From the NCBI GenBank assembly GCA_963850255.1, contig CAWKLL010000045.1:38538-102537 (forward strand): a DNA stretch of 64,000 nt. The letters are read 5' to 3'. Origin of the DNA: J054 sp963850255. Lineage in GTDB: Bacteria > Pseudomonadota > Gammaproteobacteria > Steroidobacterales > GCA-2729495. The notes beneath the pieces were generated by a model. That model was not told where the DNA came from and made no database searches. It saw only the letters and a program-made list of their open reading frames with translations. This document shows positions 18,247 through 27,694 of this stretch, piece by piece. Each line of letters begins with the position of its first letter. The first letter of the stretch is position 1. Both the position numbers and the translations under genes were made by a program.

Positions 18247-18750
18247 TTAGCCTGCCCGCGGCGGGACAAAACGCTGTTGTTTCATCACCTCTTCGACATT
18301 GTCCGGGCGTGGGAATGCCTCGGGCATGGCCTCGCCGGGCTGGCGCGTTTGGCCGATAGCGCGGAACCAGTTTTCCAGTCCGGGCGGCAAAAACACCCAG
18401 AACAGTTCCATATCGACGTCGCCGGTGTTTTCAATCAGGTGGCGCGCGTAGCGGCCGAACAGTATGGTCGTGCCGGGTACCAGGTCATAGCTGTCCGTTT
18501 CAATTTCGGCCCGACCTGTGCCCGCATAAATATAGATCAGTTCATGATTTTGCTGATGTCCGTGTTCGCGCACGCTGCAGCCGGGCGGCAGTAACTGTGT
18601 GCCGGTGGAAAAACCATCGTAGGGCATGGTCTGTGGTTCCAGCTTCACGGTCACATAGCCGCGCGAGGGCAGGGGTTGCCAGATCGACTCGCCCTCATCC
18701 GGCCCGATTACCGACCACCACGCCTGTTTAACCTGATCCTGACGGGACAT
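18247..18750 (-). CDS. cupin-domain protein
   Basis: 167 residues from ATG with AGGTGG upstream (an in-frame GTG lies nine codons further out). A single cupin: CSVREHGHQQNHELIYIYAGTG provides the metal-binding histidines and glutamate of motif 1, and TTILFGRYARHLIENTGD motif 2. Such small cupins may be dioxygenases, isomerases or ligand sensors. First gene of a two-gene operon with the ornithine cyclodeaminase-like gene, which suggests that both act on the same amino or keto acid, but the reaction is not deducible. Confidence 0.8.
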   Translation of the reverse strand: MSRQDQVKQAWWSVIGPDEGESIWQPLPSRGYVTVKLEPQTMPYDGFSTGTQLLPPGCSVREHGHQQNHELIYIYAGTGRAEIETDSYDLVPGTTILFGRYARHLIENTGDVDMELFWVFLPPGLENWFRAIGQTRQPGEAMPEAFPRPDNVEEVMKQQRFVPPRAG

Positions 18751-18848
18751 TTGCTGCCACCTTTTTATCGCTGCCACGGGTAGGTCGACTACCTTAACTC
18801 GCCCGAACCCTGCGTGGCAGCTTTCGCCATGCGTCTTCCGTATCGCGC

Positions 18849-20507
18849 ATGTCGCGCGGTCTATTGGCCGTCAGCACCGGCTTTGCCTATGCTGCGCCGG
18901 TGAAAGAGACCAACACCAGAGACTGGATCATTGTCGGCGCCGGCTCGGCCGGCTGTGCTCTGGCTCATCGCCTGTCCGAAAATCCTGCGCACCGGGTCCT
19001 GTTGCTGGAGGCCGGCGGCAGTGATTTTCACCCTTATATAAAGATGCCGGCGGCGCTGATTCGTGCCATTGGTAATCCGCGCTATGACTGGTGCTATCAG
19101 GCCGAGCCCGATGCCAGTCGCAATAGTCGCGTTGATTTGTGGCCGGCGGGGCGCACCCGCGGCGGCAGCAGCTCCATTAACGGCATGCTCTATGTGCGCG
19201 GCGCGGCCAGCGATTACGACCGCTGGGCCGCCGAAGGCTGTCCGGGCTGGAGTGCTGCCGAGGTGATGCCGGTATTCCGGCGTATGGAAGCCAGCCCATT
19301 CGGCGACGAGACGCAGCGAGGGCGGCAGGGGCCGGTGCGGACTTCGGCACTGCGCAGCGTGCACCCGCTGGCGAAGGTGTTCGTCGATGCAGCGGTGGAA
19401 AGCGGCATACGGTTTAACCCGGACTACAACGGCGCCGATCAGGAAGGCATTGCCTATTCCGAAGTCAGTCAGCAGCGCGGCCGACGCTATAGCGCCGCGC
19501 ATGCGTATCTGGACCCCATTCGCTCGCGCAGCAATCTTGAATTGCGCAAAGGCGCCGTGGCCGAGCGACTGATTATCGAACAGGGTCGTTGCACCGGGAT
19601 TGCCTATCAGTGGCGCGGCAAGCGTCGCGAGAGTTTCGCCGGGCGCGAGGTGATTCTCTGCGCCGGGGCCATCGGTTCGCCGAAAATTTTAATGCTCTCA
19701 GGCATCGGCCCCGCACAACAGCTGCAGGATCTGGGCATTGAAGTACAGGCTGACCTGCCGGGTGTGGGTGAGAATCTGCAGGAGCATCCGGAAGGGATGG
19801 TGGGTATCGACGTTAACGTGCCGACCTATAACACCGAGATCAATAGCTGGAAGATTGGCCTGCATGCCATTAACTGGCTGTTTTTCGGGCGCGGCCCGGC
19901 AACCAGTCCGTATCCGCACGCGGTGGCGTTTTTGCGTTCCTCGCCGGCGCTGGCCAGGCCGGATCTGCAGGTTCAGTTTGGCCCCTATGCGTTCAGTTTT
20001 TCTGACGAGGGTGTATTGCCGTATCCGCGCCCGGCGATTTCGGCGGCGGTGAATATTTCCCATCCGCGCGGCCGCGGGCGGGTCGCTTTGCGCTCATCTT
20101 CGTTTACGGATTTGCCGATCATCGATCATCAATTGCTCGCTGACAGCGATGACCTGGCGACCCTGATAAAGGGCTGCGAACAAGTGCGTGGCTTGCTCAA
20201 TGGTTCGGCCTTTGCGCCCTATCGGACGGCTGAACGTCTGCCGGGTCCCGAGGTGCAATCGGCTGATGAATGGGCCGACTATTTACGCGCCACCGCTTTC
20301 CTCGGCTATCACGCGGCCGGTACCTGTCGCATGGGTAGTGATGACGGGTCTGTAACCACGCCGGAGTTGCGGGTGCGACAGATCGACGGGCTGCGCGTAG
20401 CCGATGCGTCAGTGATACCGAGTTTAACCAGCGGCAACACCAATGCCACGGCGATGATGATTGGTGAGCGCGCCGCCGACCTGATCCGCGCGAGCGCGCG
20501 GGCATGA
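18849..20507 (+). CDS. GMC-family FAD oxidoreductase (choline dehydrogenase-like)
   Basis: 552 residues from ATG, or 535 from GTG at 18900, which would place the FAD motif nearer the N-terminus as usual. Motifs: DWIIVGAGSAGCALAHRL and the acidic end LLLEAGG, the GMC signature RTRGGSSSINGMLYVRG, AIGSPKILMLSGIGPA (signature 2), and the C-terminal catalytic pair in YHAAGTCRMG and SLTSGNTNATAMMIGERA. It oxidises an alcohol to an aldehyde; the aldehyde dehydrogenase at 23617 is a plausible partner. It ends three bases from the convergent LysR gene. Confidence 0.88.
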   Translation: MSRGLLAVSTGFAYAAPVKETNTRDWIIVGAGSAGCALAHRLSENPAHRVLLLEAGGSDFHPYIKMPAALIRAIGNPRYDWCYQAEPDASRNSRVDLWPAGRTRGGSSSINGMLYVRGAASDYDRWAAEGCPGWSAAEVMPVFRRMEASPFGDETQRGRQGPVRTSALRSVHPLAKVFVDAAVESGIRFNPDYNGADQEGIAYSEVSQQRGRRYSAAHAYLDPIRSRSNLELRKGAVAERLIIEQGRCTGIAYQWRGKRRESFAGREVILCAGAIGSPKILMLSGIGPAQQLQDLGIEVQADLPGVGENLQEHPEGMVGIDVNVPTYNTEINSWKIGLHAINWLFFGRGPATSPYPHAVAFLRSSPALARPDLQVQFGPYAFSFSDEGVLPYPRPAISAAVNISHPRGRGRVALRSSSFTDLPIIDHQLLADSDDLATLIKGCEQVRGLLNGSAFAPYRTAERLPGPEVQSADEWADYLRATAFLGYHAAGTCRMGSDDGSVTTPELRVRQIDGLRVADASVIPSLTSGNTNATAMMIGERAADLIRASARA

Positions 20508-20509
20508 GC

Positions 20510-21418
20510 TTAAGACTGCGGCATGACTCGCCGCGCCACCCCACGAATCGCTTCCATGAGCGGTTCCGCTGCTGCCGGTATCGGCGTGCCGTGCCGCGAG
20601 AGCAGCGCTGCCGCACGTTCCACGCTGCCGTGCTCGACGGCCAGCTGGCGCACGGTGCCGGCGGAAACTTCTGCCGCCACCATGTGCAAAGGCATAACCG
20701 AAAGGAATTCTCCGGAGCTGATCAGTGCCTGGATCAGGGCCAGCGAGTTGGTGCGCACTACGTAAGGCGGCGTCGGCAGGTTGGCGCCGGAAAAAAAGGT
20801 ATCGAGAAAATCATGCGCATGCGGTTGGTCGATGACCACCCACTTGGCATCCACCAGTTCGGCCTGTTCAACCTTTCGCCGCTTGGCCAGGGGATGCCGA
20901 CTGTTGGCAACGATGGCCGAATGCACCTGGCCCAGCACCTCGACATCCAGCGCAGAGGGCAGGCTGACGGGCGGCAGATTGCTGAACACCAGGTCCAGGC
21001 GCCCGTCTTCCAGTTCACCCACCAGGTCTTCAAACAGCCCCAGTCGAATCACCATGGCCAGCTTGGGATGACTTTCGGAGACTTCCAGCGCGGCCTGATC
21101 GATAACGTAGCGAGAAAACATGGCGGCTATACCAACGCGCACAGTGCCACCGGTGCCACGTCTAAACTCACTCATATTATTGGTGATGCGACTGCATTCG
21201 TTGAGGACGATTTTGGCGTGCTTGTAGAACTGCACGCCGGCCGCAGTCGGCGTCACACCGCGCGGGTTGCGTTCCAGCAACTCGACGCGCATGCGCTGTT
21301 CGAGATTGCGGATACTGCGCGTCAGTGCCGGTTGGCTGATGGGAATGCGGCCGGCCGCACGGGTCAGGTTGCCGGTCTCGACCACGGCGACGAAGTGACG
21401 AAGCTGACGCAATTCCAT
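20510..21418 (-). CDS. LysR-family transcriptional regulator
   Basis: 302 residues from the ATG, where the LysR winged helix begins: MELRQLRHFVAVVETGNLTRAA, ISQPALTRSIRNLEQRM and LLERNPRGVTPTAAG. The remaining part is a periplasmic-binding-protein-like effector domain (FSNLPPVSLPSALDVEVLGQ and onward). It is divergent from the MFS gene that starts 90 bases away and convergent with the GMC gene, the usual position for a regulator of its neighbours. The intergenic 21419-21507 should contain its operator; no clear T-N11-A dyad could be fixed by eye. Confidence 0.9.
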   Translation of the reverse strand: MELRQLRHFVAVVETGNLTRAAGRIPISQPALTRSIRNLEQRMRVELLERNPRGVTPTAAGVQFYKHAKIVLNECSRITNNMSEFRRGTGGTVRVGIAAMFSRYVIDQAALEVSESHPKLAMVIRLGLFEDLVGELEDGRLDLVFSNLPPVSLPSALDVEVLGQVHSAIVANSRHPLAKRRKVEQAELVDAKWVVIDQPHAHDFLDTFFSGANLPTPPYVVRTNSLALIQALISSGEFLSVMPLHMVAAEVSAGTVRQLAVEHGSVERAAALLSRHGTPIPAAAEPLMEAIRGVARRVMPQS

Positions 21419-21507
21419 ACGGTTTCCGGCTGCCATACCTTTAATGCATGGATTGTGGACGGCCGCGGCCAGCCTGTCCACCGGGCCTCGCCGATGGAGC
21501 AGCAGGC

Positions 21508-22890
21508 TTGAACGACAGCGCGCGGGAACCTACGGAAGGCTATGGCTGGTATGTGGTTTTTGTCCTGTGCGTGTGCGCCATCGTGGCTTTTGTCGATCGC
21601 CAGATTATTAATCTGCTGGTCGAGGATATTCGCCTCGACCTGGAGATCAGCGACGTTCAGATCAGCCTGCTGCAGGGCTTTGCCTTCGTCATCTTTTACG
21701 CCACCGTGGCCATTCCCCTCGGCCGGCTGGCCGATGTCCGCAACCGACGCATCCTGATTACCGTCGGTGTCGTGGTCTGGACCGCGGCGGCTTTCGCCTG
21801 CGGACTGGCCGATACTTATGCAGAGTTATTCGTCGCGCGAATTTTTGTCGGCGTGGGCGAAGCGGTGCTGACACCTGCAGGCTTCTCACTGCTCGCGGAC
21901 TATTTCCGACCCAGTCGTCTGGCCCTGCCCATCAGTGTGTTTACAGGTGCGAGCTTTGTCGGTTCGGGCCTGGCCTTGCTGGCGGGTGGTTTATTGATTG
22001 CCCTGCTCGACGGGGTCGCGTTAAACCTGCCGCTGGTTGGTTTGCGCGAACCCTGGCAGGCGGCGTTCATGATTGCTGCGCTGCCCGGCCTGCTGGTGGC
22101 GCTGTGGTTTTTCCTGACGGTGCGTGAACCGCCACGCCGCGGTATCGCGCTAAATGCCTCTGGCGAAGTGGCCAGCACCGATGTGAGTCTGTCTGCGCTG
22201 ATTAGATATTGCCGCAGCCAGAAATCCGTTTTGATCGCTATCTACGTTGGCCTGTCGTTGCTGGCTGCCGTGCAATTCTCACTGGGTGCCTGGGCACCGG
22301 CATTTTTTATTCGCGTGCATGCCTGGTCACCGGCCGAGATCGGCTATGCCTATGGGCTGATTTTTCTATTCTTTGGCACCGGCGGCGTGGTGGCGGGAGG
22401 CTGGCTGGCAGATCGACTGCATGCGCGCGGCTATGCCGATGCCAACCTGCGCACGGCAATGCTGGCGGGTCTCGCGGCTTTGCCCTTCGCTGTGAGTTTT
22501 GCCCAGGTCGACAATGCCTGGCTGGCATTGGCCTTGATGGCGCCCGTAATAGGCTTCGGCACCATGCCCTTTGGCGCTGGCACAGCAGTGATTCCCATCG
22601 TTGCGCCGCCACGGTTTCGCGGCCAGCTGGTGGCGGTTTATCTGCTTGTCGCTAACCTGATTGGTCAGGCCGGCGGGCCCTGGATGGTGGCGATTCTGAC
22701 GGATCGCCTGTTTGGTCGTCCGGAAGCCGTAGGGGACTCGCTGACCTGGATGCTTGGCTTGTTGCTGGTTGCCGGCGCGCTGGTGACCGGCCTGGGCCTG
22801 CCGTCGCTTAGCCGGCTGGTCGGGAAAACGCCCGGGATGACGGCTGCGGCGCATGCAACCGAGCCAGCGCCCGGAGCAGCGCCGCGTTGA
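21508..22890 (+). CDS. MFS transporter, spinster-like
   Basis: 460 residues from a TTG with GGAG upstream; the longer frame would add 20 unlikely residues. About twelve hydrophobic segments. The start YGWYVVFVLCVCAIVAFVDRQIINLL and the loop motif PLGRLADVRNRRILI match the spinster/sphingosine-1-phosphate-like MFS group common in gammaproteobacterial catabolic clusters. VGEAVLTPAGFSLLADYF is motif C-like. Probably imports the island's substrate or exports a product. Its last 83 bases overlap the convergent hydrolase gene. Confidence 0.87.
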   Translation: MNDSAREPTEGYGWYVVFVLCVCAIVAFVDRQIINLLVEDIRLDLEISDVQISLLQGFAFVIFYATVAIPLGRLADVRNRRILITVGVVVWTAAAFACGLADTYAELFVARIFVGVGEAVLTPAGFSLLADYFRPSRLALPISVFTGASFVGSGLALLAGGLLIALLDGVALNLPLVGLREPWQAAFMIAALPGLLVALWFFLTVREPPRRGIALNASGEVASTDVSLSALIRYCRSQKSVLIAIYVGLSLLAAVQFSLGAWAPAFFIRVHAWSPAEIGYAYGLIFLFFGTGGVVAGGWLADRLHARGYADANLRTAMLAGLAALPFAVSFAQVDNAWLALALMAPVIGFGTMPFGAGTAVIPIVAPPRFRGQLVAVYLLVANLIGQAGGPWMVAILTDRLFGRPEAVGDSLTWMLGLLLVAGALVTGLGLPSLSRLVGKTPGMTAAAHATEPAPGAAPR

Positions 22891-23626
22891 AGGCGGCCGG
22901 CTGACTGCGCGGCGCCAGGTGGCCACCGACGTCTAAAGTCGTCAGTTGCGCATCTGGTAATCGTGCGAGCAAGTCTTCGGCCATCGTCACGGGTGTCAGC
23001 TGGTCGTCGGCCACCGCGAGTATTTCTACGGGTTGGCTGATGCCGGCAATCTCGGTGCGCAGATCAAAGCTGGCCAGGGCATCGAGGCGGGCTAATTCCG
23101 TGCTCACATCGAGTTCCCTGGCGCGCTCGGCCAATCCGGCCAGATGGGATTCTGCGCTGCCTGGCTGGCTGGCGATGCCGGTACTGGCCAGCAAGTAGGC
23201 TTCGGCACCTGCGTGCCTGAGAATTTCCCGGCGCGCATGCAACAGTGCCGTGAACGCCGGGTCAGGTCCGGCCCAGGCTGCGCTAAGCACTAAACCGCTG
23301 ACCCGGTCCGGATAGGCCAGCGCCGCATGTTGGCAGACGGCCGCGCCCATGGAGTGACCGACCAGGACTGCCGTGCCGCTGGTCTCTGTCTCGATGAGGA
23401 GTGCGACGTCGGCGGCCAGTTCGGCCGGTTCGTGACAAAAGGCTTCGTGGCTGCGCGTGCCGCTGCCACGCTGGTCCCAGGTAAATACCGTGTAATGGGG
23501 TAGCAGGGCGTCCAACTGGGCGGCGAAGAATGAACGGGTGCCACCCAGTCCCGGCACCAGCAATACCGGCGGCCCCGCGCCGCCGCGAAAATGCGCAAAA
23601 GGCCCGCCGCCAGGGATTAACTCCAA
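22808..23626 (-). CDS. alpha/beta hydrolase, paralogue of the 14463 gene
   Basis: 272 residues if started at the TTG that overlaps the aldehyde dehydrogenase stop by ten bases; the true start is uncertain. Motifs: PVLLVPGLGGTRSFF, WDQRGSGTRS, VLVGHSMGAAVCQHA (nucleophile serine), AVADDQLTPV (acid) and LDVGGHLAPRSQP (histidine). The cap segment ARREILRHAGAEAYLLA corresponds to the same region in the hydrolase at 14463. Translation is probably coupled to the aldehyde dehydrogenase. Its 3' end overlaps the MFS gene on the other strand. Confidence 0.82.
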   Translation of the reverse strand: MELIPGGGPFAHFRGGAGPPVLLVPGLGGTRSFFAAQLDALLPHYTVFTWDQRGSGTRSHEAFCHEPAELAADVALLIETETSGTAVLVGHSMGAAVCQHAALAYPDRVSGLVLSAAWAGPDPAFTALLHARREILRHAGAEAYLLASTGIASQPGSAESHLAGLAERARELDVSTELARLDALASFDLRTEIAGISQPVEILAVADDQLTPVTMAEDLLARLPDAQLTTLDVGGHLAPRSQPAAFNAALLRALARLHAPQPSSRAFSRPAG

Positions 23627-25131
23627 GCGGGTGTCCCGGGTGGCCAGGCTATGGTCACCGCCTTGGTCTTCAGATAGAGCTCCAGCGCTTCTTCGCCGAA
23701 CTCGCGGCCCCAGCCTGACTGTTTGTTGCCACCGAAGGGCATGGACGGGTCCATGGCGGCGTGGCAATTCACGCCGACCTGGCCGGCATCGATCAACTGC
23801 AGCAGCTGATGGGCGACGCCGAGATCGCGAGTCCAGATGCTGGCAGACAGACCGTAGCTGGTGTCATTGGCACGCGCGGCCAGCGTATTCAGATCTTCGT
23901 CGCCGAAGGTTTGCATGGCGAGTACCGGACCAAACACTTCTTCCCGCACCAGGCTCATCTCCGGGGTGCAGTCGCTGAATACCGTCGGTTCGATGAAGAA
24001 TCCTTCATCGCCCACCGGCTGCCCGCCGGCAACCAGGCGCGCGCCCTGTTGCTGAGCCGTTTCGATGTAACCGGCGATTCGATCACGCTGACGCGCCGAG
24101 ATCACCGGGCCGATCATGTTGTCCGTATCAATGCCCGGGCCGACTTTTAGTCCGGCCGCAAATTCGGCAATGCCTTCGGTTAGCGCCGGCGCGATTTTCT
24201 CGTGCACGTACAGCCGGCTGCCGCAGACACAGTTTTGTCCGGACATGGCGAAACAGGCCAGCGCCACGCCGGGCACGGTGGTGTCCAGGTCGGCGTCGGG
24301 GAAGACGAACACCGGCGACTTGCCGCCAAGTTCCAGCGACACCCGCTTCAGGTTGCCGGCCGATGAATGGACGATGCTGCGGCCCACTTCCGTGGAACCG
24401 GTGAATGAGAGTTTATCCACGCCGGGATGGTCGGCCAGGGCCTGACCGGTCACTTCGCCCAGCCCGTTCACGACGTTGAATACGCCGTCGGGGACACCCG
24501 CCTGGCTGGCCAGGTCGGCGAGGATCAGCGCCGCGAAGGGCGTCTGCTCGGCCGGCTTGAGAACCAGCGCACAGCCCGTGGCCAGGGCCGGCGCGATCTT
24601 CAGCATCTCCATGCCGAAGGGATAATTCCACGGCGTGATGGCGCCGACCACGCCGATGGGTTCGCGCAGGGTGAAAGCGTGTTGTTCATTGGCCAGCTTG
24701 CCGAACGGGGTCGATGGCAGTGTCTTGCCGGAAATCTTGGTGCACCAGCCGGCGTAGTAGCGCAGGAACAGGGAACAGAAAAAACTGCTGCTTTCGCCAA
24801 TCATCCAGGGTAAGCCGCCATTGATCACCGAGACCTCGGTAAACAGGCGTGCGTTAGCGTCGCATAGTCGCGAGAATTCCAGCAGCACCTGGGCGCGATC
24901 ATCCGGTCGCATGGTTCGCCAGGGGCCGTTTAACGCCTCGCGCGCCGCGGCCACTGCCGCATCAATATCGGCCGCGCCGCCGGCTGCCACCGTGGCAATG
25001 GCGCTGCCCGTCGCCGGATTGATGACATCGATGCGCTCGCTGGCCTCACCGGCCAAGGCGCGACCGTTGAGGAAATGGCCGTGTTGGCTTTCAAGCAGGG
25101 CCTTTGTTTCGGCGGAAATGGTTTGTTGCAC
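23617..25131 (-). CDS. NAD(P)-dependent aldehyde dehydrogenase
   Basis: 504 residues from a GTG with AGGAATTCGC upstream. Family motifs in order: VINPATGSAIATV, VGAITPWNYPFGMEM (cofactor loop), KPAEQTPFAALIL, DKLSFTGSTEVGRSI, LELGGKSPVFVFPDAD (general base Glu) and CFAMSGQNCVCGSRLYV (nucleophile Cys in GQNC), then EVFGPVLAMQTF. It oxidises an aldehyde to the acid, presumably after the GMC oxidase; PrpE could then form the CoA thioester. First gene of an operon with the hydrolase, divergent from the PhyH operon. Confidence 0.92.
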   Translation of the reverse strand: MQQTISAETKALLESQHGHFLNGRALAGEASERIDVINPATGSAIATVAAGGAADIDAAVAAAREALNGPWRTMRPDDRAQVLLEFSRLCDANARLFTEVSVINGGLPWMIGESSSFFCSLFLRYYAGWCTKISGKTLPSTPFGKLANEQHAFTLREPIGVVGAITPWNYPFGMEMLKIAPALATGCALVLKPAEQTPFAALILADLASQAGVPDGVFNVVNGLGEVTGQALADHPGVDKLSFTGSTEVGRSIVHSSAGNLKRVSLELGGKSPVFVFPDADLDTTVPGVALACFAMSGQNCVCGSRLYVHEKIAPALTEGIAEFAAGLKVGPGIDTDNMIGPVISARQRDRIAGYIETAQQQGARLVAGGQPVGDEGFFIEPTVFSDCTPEMSLVREEVFGPVLAMQTFGDEDLNTLAARANDTSYGLSASIWTRDLGVAHQLLQLIDAGQVGVNCHAAMDPSMPFGGNKQSGWGREFGEEALELYLKTKAVTIAWPPGTPAWS

Positions 25132-25328
25132 TGCGAATTCCTGGCGGTTGAAAGATCGCCGATTATCTCGCGCCGGGCCCTTTCCAGCCAATGCGCTGAG
25201 GCCCGGCTGCGATGCACGACGAGTATCGCGGCCGATGCATCGCGCCTATGCCAGATAGCCGCAAAACAATTGGCACTGGGCTGCGGCGGCTGTTCCAATA
25301 AATAATCCTCTATTAACGAACTTTGCAG

Positions 25329-26258
25329 ATGACTTTAAATCGCCAGCTAACGACGTCCATCAGCGACGATGACATTGAGACTTATCAACGTGACGGTGCC
25401 GTTTGCCTGCGCGGTGTGTTGTCGCCCGAGTGGATCGACGCCCTGTTGCCGGATGCGCGCCGTATTACCATCGACAAGGAAGATGTTGGTCTGCTGCCGA
25501 CTTACCCGGGTCGTTATATGGCACGACGACTGGAATCATTTCGGCGCCTGGTGTTCTCCTCGCCGCTGGCCGAAGTCGCCGGGCGGGTGATGCAGTCGCA
25601 GGAGATCCGCTTTTTCTTCGACGAAATTTTCGCCAAGGCACCGCATTCTGACGAAAAAACCATCTGGCATACCGATCGAATGGGCTGGCCGGTGAGCGGG
25701 AAAATGGTGCCATCGCTGTGGTTGCCGCTGACGCCTGTGACCCACGCTAACTCCCTGGAAGTCATTGCCGGGAGTCATAGTCAGGACGTTCGCTACTGGT
25801 TATTTTCACCCAACGCGCGCCAGATGACGCGCCCGGACGACCGGCAGCCGCATCCTGATGGCGAAGCCTTACGCGCTGACCCGGCCAATAAGTTCTTGAC
25901 CTGGGAGATGGAGCCCGGCGATCTGCTACTGATTCATCCCTGGGCTTTGCACTATAGCCATGGCAACCCGACGGATGGCTGGCGTATCGCGGTTTCCCTG
26001 CGGGTATTTGGTGACGATATCGAGTGGGCGCCGCGCCCCGACTGCGTCAACCTGGCCGGGGTCAGTCTCGACGAGATGATTGCCGGTGAGCGACCGGCCG
26101 GGCCATTGTTCCCCTTGCTTTGGTCTGCCGATGGTCGCCACGATGATGACAGTGAATTTCCGCGTGGTTTCGCCACCAGCTGGGCCGCGCAACGACGCGA
26201 CGACGTCAATGAATTCGAGGCTTTCAAGCGTTTGTCGGCCGAGGAGAGTGCCGGCTAG
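25329..26258 (+). CDS. phytanoyl-CoA dioxygenase (PhyH)-family Fe(II)/2-oxoglutarate oxygenase
   Basis: 309 residues from ATG (TTG two codons upstream). The N-terminus YQRDGAVCLRGVLSPEWIDAL is typical of PhyH proteins. The iron triad is visible: WHTDRMGWP gives His and Asp, and DLLLIHPWALHYSHGNPTDGWR supplies the distal histidine, with the 2-oxoglutarate-binding arginine in WRIAVSLRVFGDD. Members hydroxylate lipids, natural products or small acids. First gene of a five-gene operon (spacings 32, 1, 13 and -4 bases). Confidence 0.87.
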   Translation: MTLNRQLTTSISDDDIETYQRDGAVCLRGVLSPEWIDALLPDARRITIDKEDVGLLPTYPGRYMARRLESFRRLVFSSPLAEVAGRVMQSQEIRFFFDEIFAKAPHSDEKTIWHTDRMGWPVSGKMVPSLWLPLTPVTHANSLEVIAGSHSQDVRYWLFSPNARQMTRPDDRQPHPDGEALRADPANKFLTWEMEPGDLLLIHPWALHYSHGNPTDGWRIAVSLRVFGDDIEWAPRPDCVNLAGVSLDEMIAGERPAGPLFPLLWSADGRHDDDSEFPRGFATSWAAQRRDDVNEFEAFKRLSAEESAG

Positions 26259-26290
26259 CAGCTGCGCTGAAGCTGGCGGATAATAAGACC

Positions 26291-26611
26291 ATGTCTAAAC
26301 AATCCTCCAGTGATGTGCCGCGCGAGTTCGCGCAGTCGGCACGTGAGCCTCAATTCCTGCCGCATCCGTTAATGGATCAATTGTTGCAGACCGTGATCGC
26401 GCTCGGCGCCGAACTTTGGATTGAGCGCGACCGGCGCATGACCCTGGAACGCGTGTTGGTTGAGCAGGGCGTGATCGGCGAAGATGCTCTGGAAGCCTAT
26501 CTCCCCGGTGCCGACGAACAGGCCACCCGGGCTGAAGCGCGCAGCGCCCTGGTCGAACGGACTTTCGGCGGACTGAAAGATTTACCGGGGCAGAAACCCC
26601 GCGGAGACTGA
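26291..26611 (+). CDS. small protein of unknown function in the PhyH operon
   Basis: 106 residues, not recognised. No signal peptide or membrane segment. A helical core reads PLMDQLLQTVIALGAELWIERDRRMTLERVLVEQG and is followed by an acidic, Ala-rich helix and a basic tail. Its stop lies one base before the methyltransferase start, and the PhyH gene ends 32 bases upstream. Constant co-transcription would suggest a subunit or chaperone of one of these enzymes. The position between an oxygenase and a methyltransferase is the only functional clue. Confidence 0.7.
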   Translation: MSKQSSSDVPREFAQSAREPQFLPHPLMDQLLQTVIALGAELWIERDRRMTLERVLVEQGVIGEDALEAYLPGADEQATRAEARSALVERTFGGLKDLPGQKPRGD

Positions 26612-26612
26612 G

Positions 26613-27681
26613 ATGGATCGTGGTAACGATGGCCTGATGCCCAGAACGCCCCGGCTCGAGGACGAGAGTTACCTCGACTACATGGAAACTCTGCGTAACT
26701 TTGCCATCAACGAAATGTTCCCGCGCCTGGGTGAACAGGCCGAGGCCATGATGGCCGACGCTGGCTTGAGCGATGGCGGTGCTTCACTGTCGTCGGCGGA
26801 GCTTGAAAAAACCGTGCAGCCTTTGCCGTTACTCGGCACCTGGCAGCGGGTCATGCGATCGCAGCAAAAGATGACCTGGCAAAAGATTGTAGATGCCCTG
26901 CATGCCGAGGCCGACGTGCAGCAGCGTCGTCTCGACGAAGCTGAGCAGAAGGGCGGTGGCCGGCTGCACTACGACCCGCAATTTGTTGTCCCCAAGTACG
27001 CCAGCCTGGATATTCATCTTCAGCCCGGTGGTTACGTTGGTGATGAGCTGGGTGGCGCGGCTTTTCATCATGGCACGCGCGTGTTCTACCAGGGTCTGAA
27101 TGATCAGGATGAACTGCATCAGCAGATCGTTGACGATATCGCATTGCCTGCCGACGGCAAGGTAAAGCGGGTGCTGGACGTGGCCTGTTCCATTGGCCAA
27201 TGCACCACGGCCCTGAAGCAGCGTTTCCCCGACGCAGAAGTCTGGGGCCTGGACGTGGCCCTGCCGTTGCTGCGCTACGGCCATCGACGCGCCCTCGATC
27301 TGGATGTAGACGTGCATTTTCAGCAGGGCCTGGCCGAAGAACTACCGTATGAGTCAGAACACTTTGACGTACTGTTGTCCTATATTTTGTTTCACGAAGT
27401 ACCCGAGCGTTTGTTTCAGCCGATACTGAACGAAATGTTCCGGGTGCTGCGCCCGGGCGGCATGCTGACCATCGTCGACGCACCCAACGACAGAAATTTG
27501 CCGGCGCCCAATCGCCTGTGGTTGCGCTTCGATGCCATACACAATTGCGAGCCTTATTCGCCGGCCTTCGTTGCCTGCGATCTGCCGGCCCTGCTTAGAG
27601 GCGGCTGGCTTCGTCGATATTGAGGTGTCGCCAACGCCGACCTTCCTCAGTCGCACCATCGCGCGCCGGCCTGCGGACTAA
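26613..27681 (+). CDS. class I SAM-dependent methyltransferase with N-terminal extension (frameshifted)
   Basis: 355 codons plus one extra base. Residues 1-185 are an unrecognised helical extension (MFPRLGEQAEAMMADAG and so on). The methyltransferase domain follows: KRVLDVACSIGQCTTAL (motif I), VWGLDVALPLLRYG, LPYESEHFDVLLSYILFHEVPE and EMFRVLRPGGMLTIVDAP. The frame breaks at about 27597 (CTTAGAG; CTAGAG or CTTGAG is expected). The next frame gives EAAGFVDIEVSPTPTFLSRT and ends at 27681, a normal methyltransferase C-terminus. Third gene of the PhyH operon; the acceptor is unknown. Confidence 0.78.
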
Positions 27682-27694
27682 GGCCCGCTGCGGA

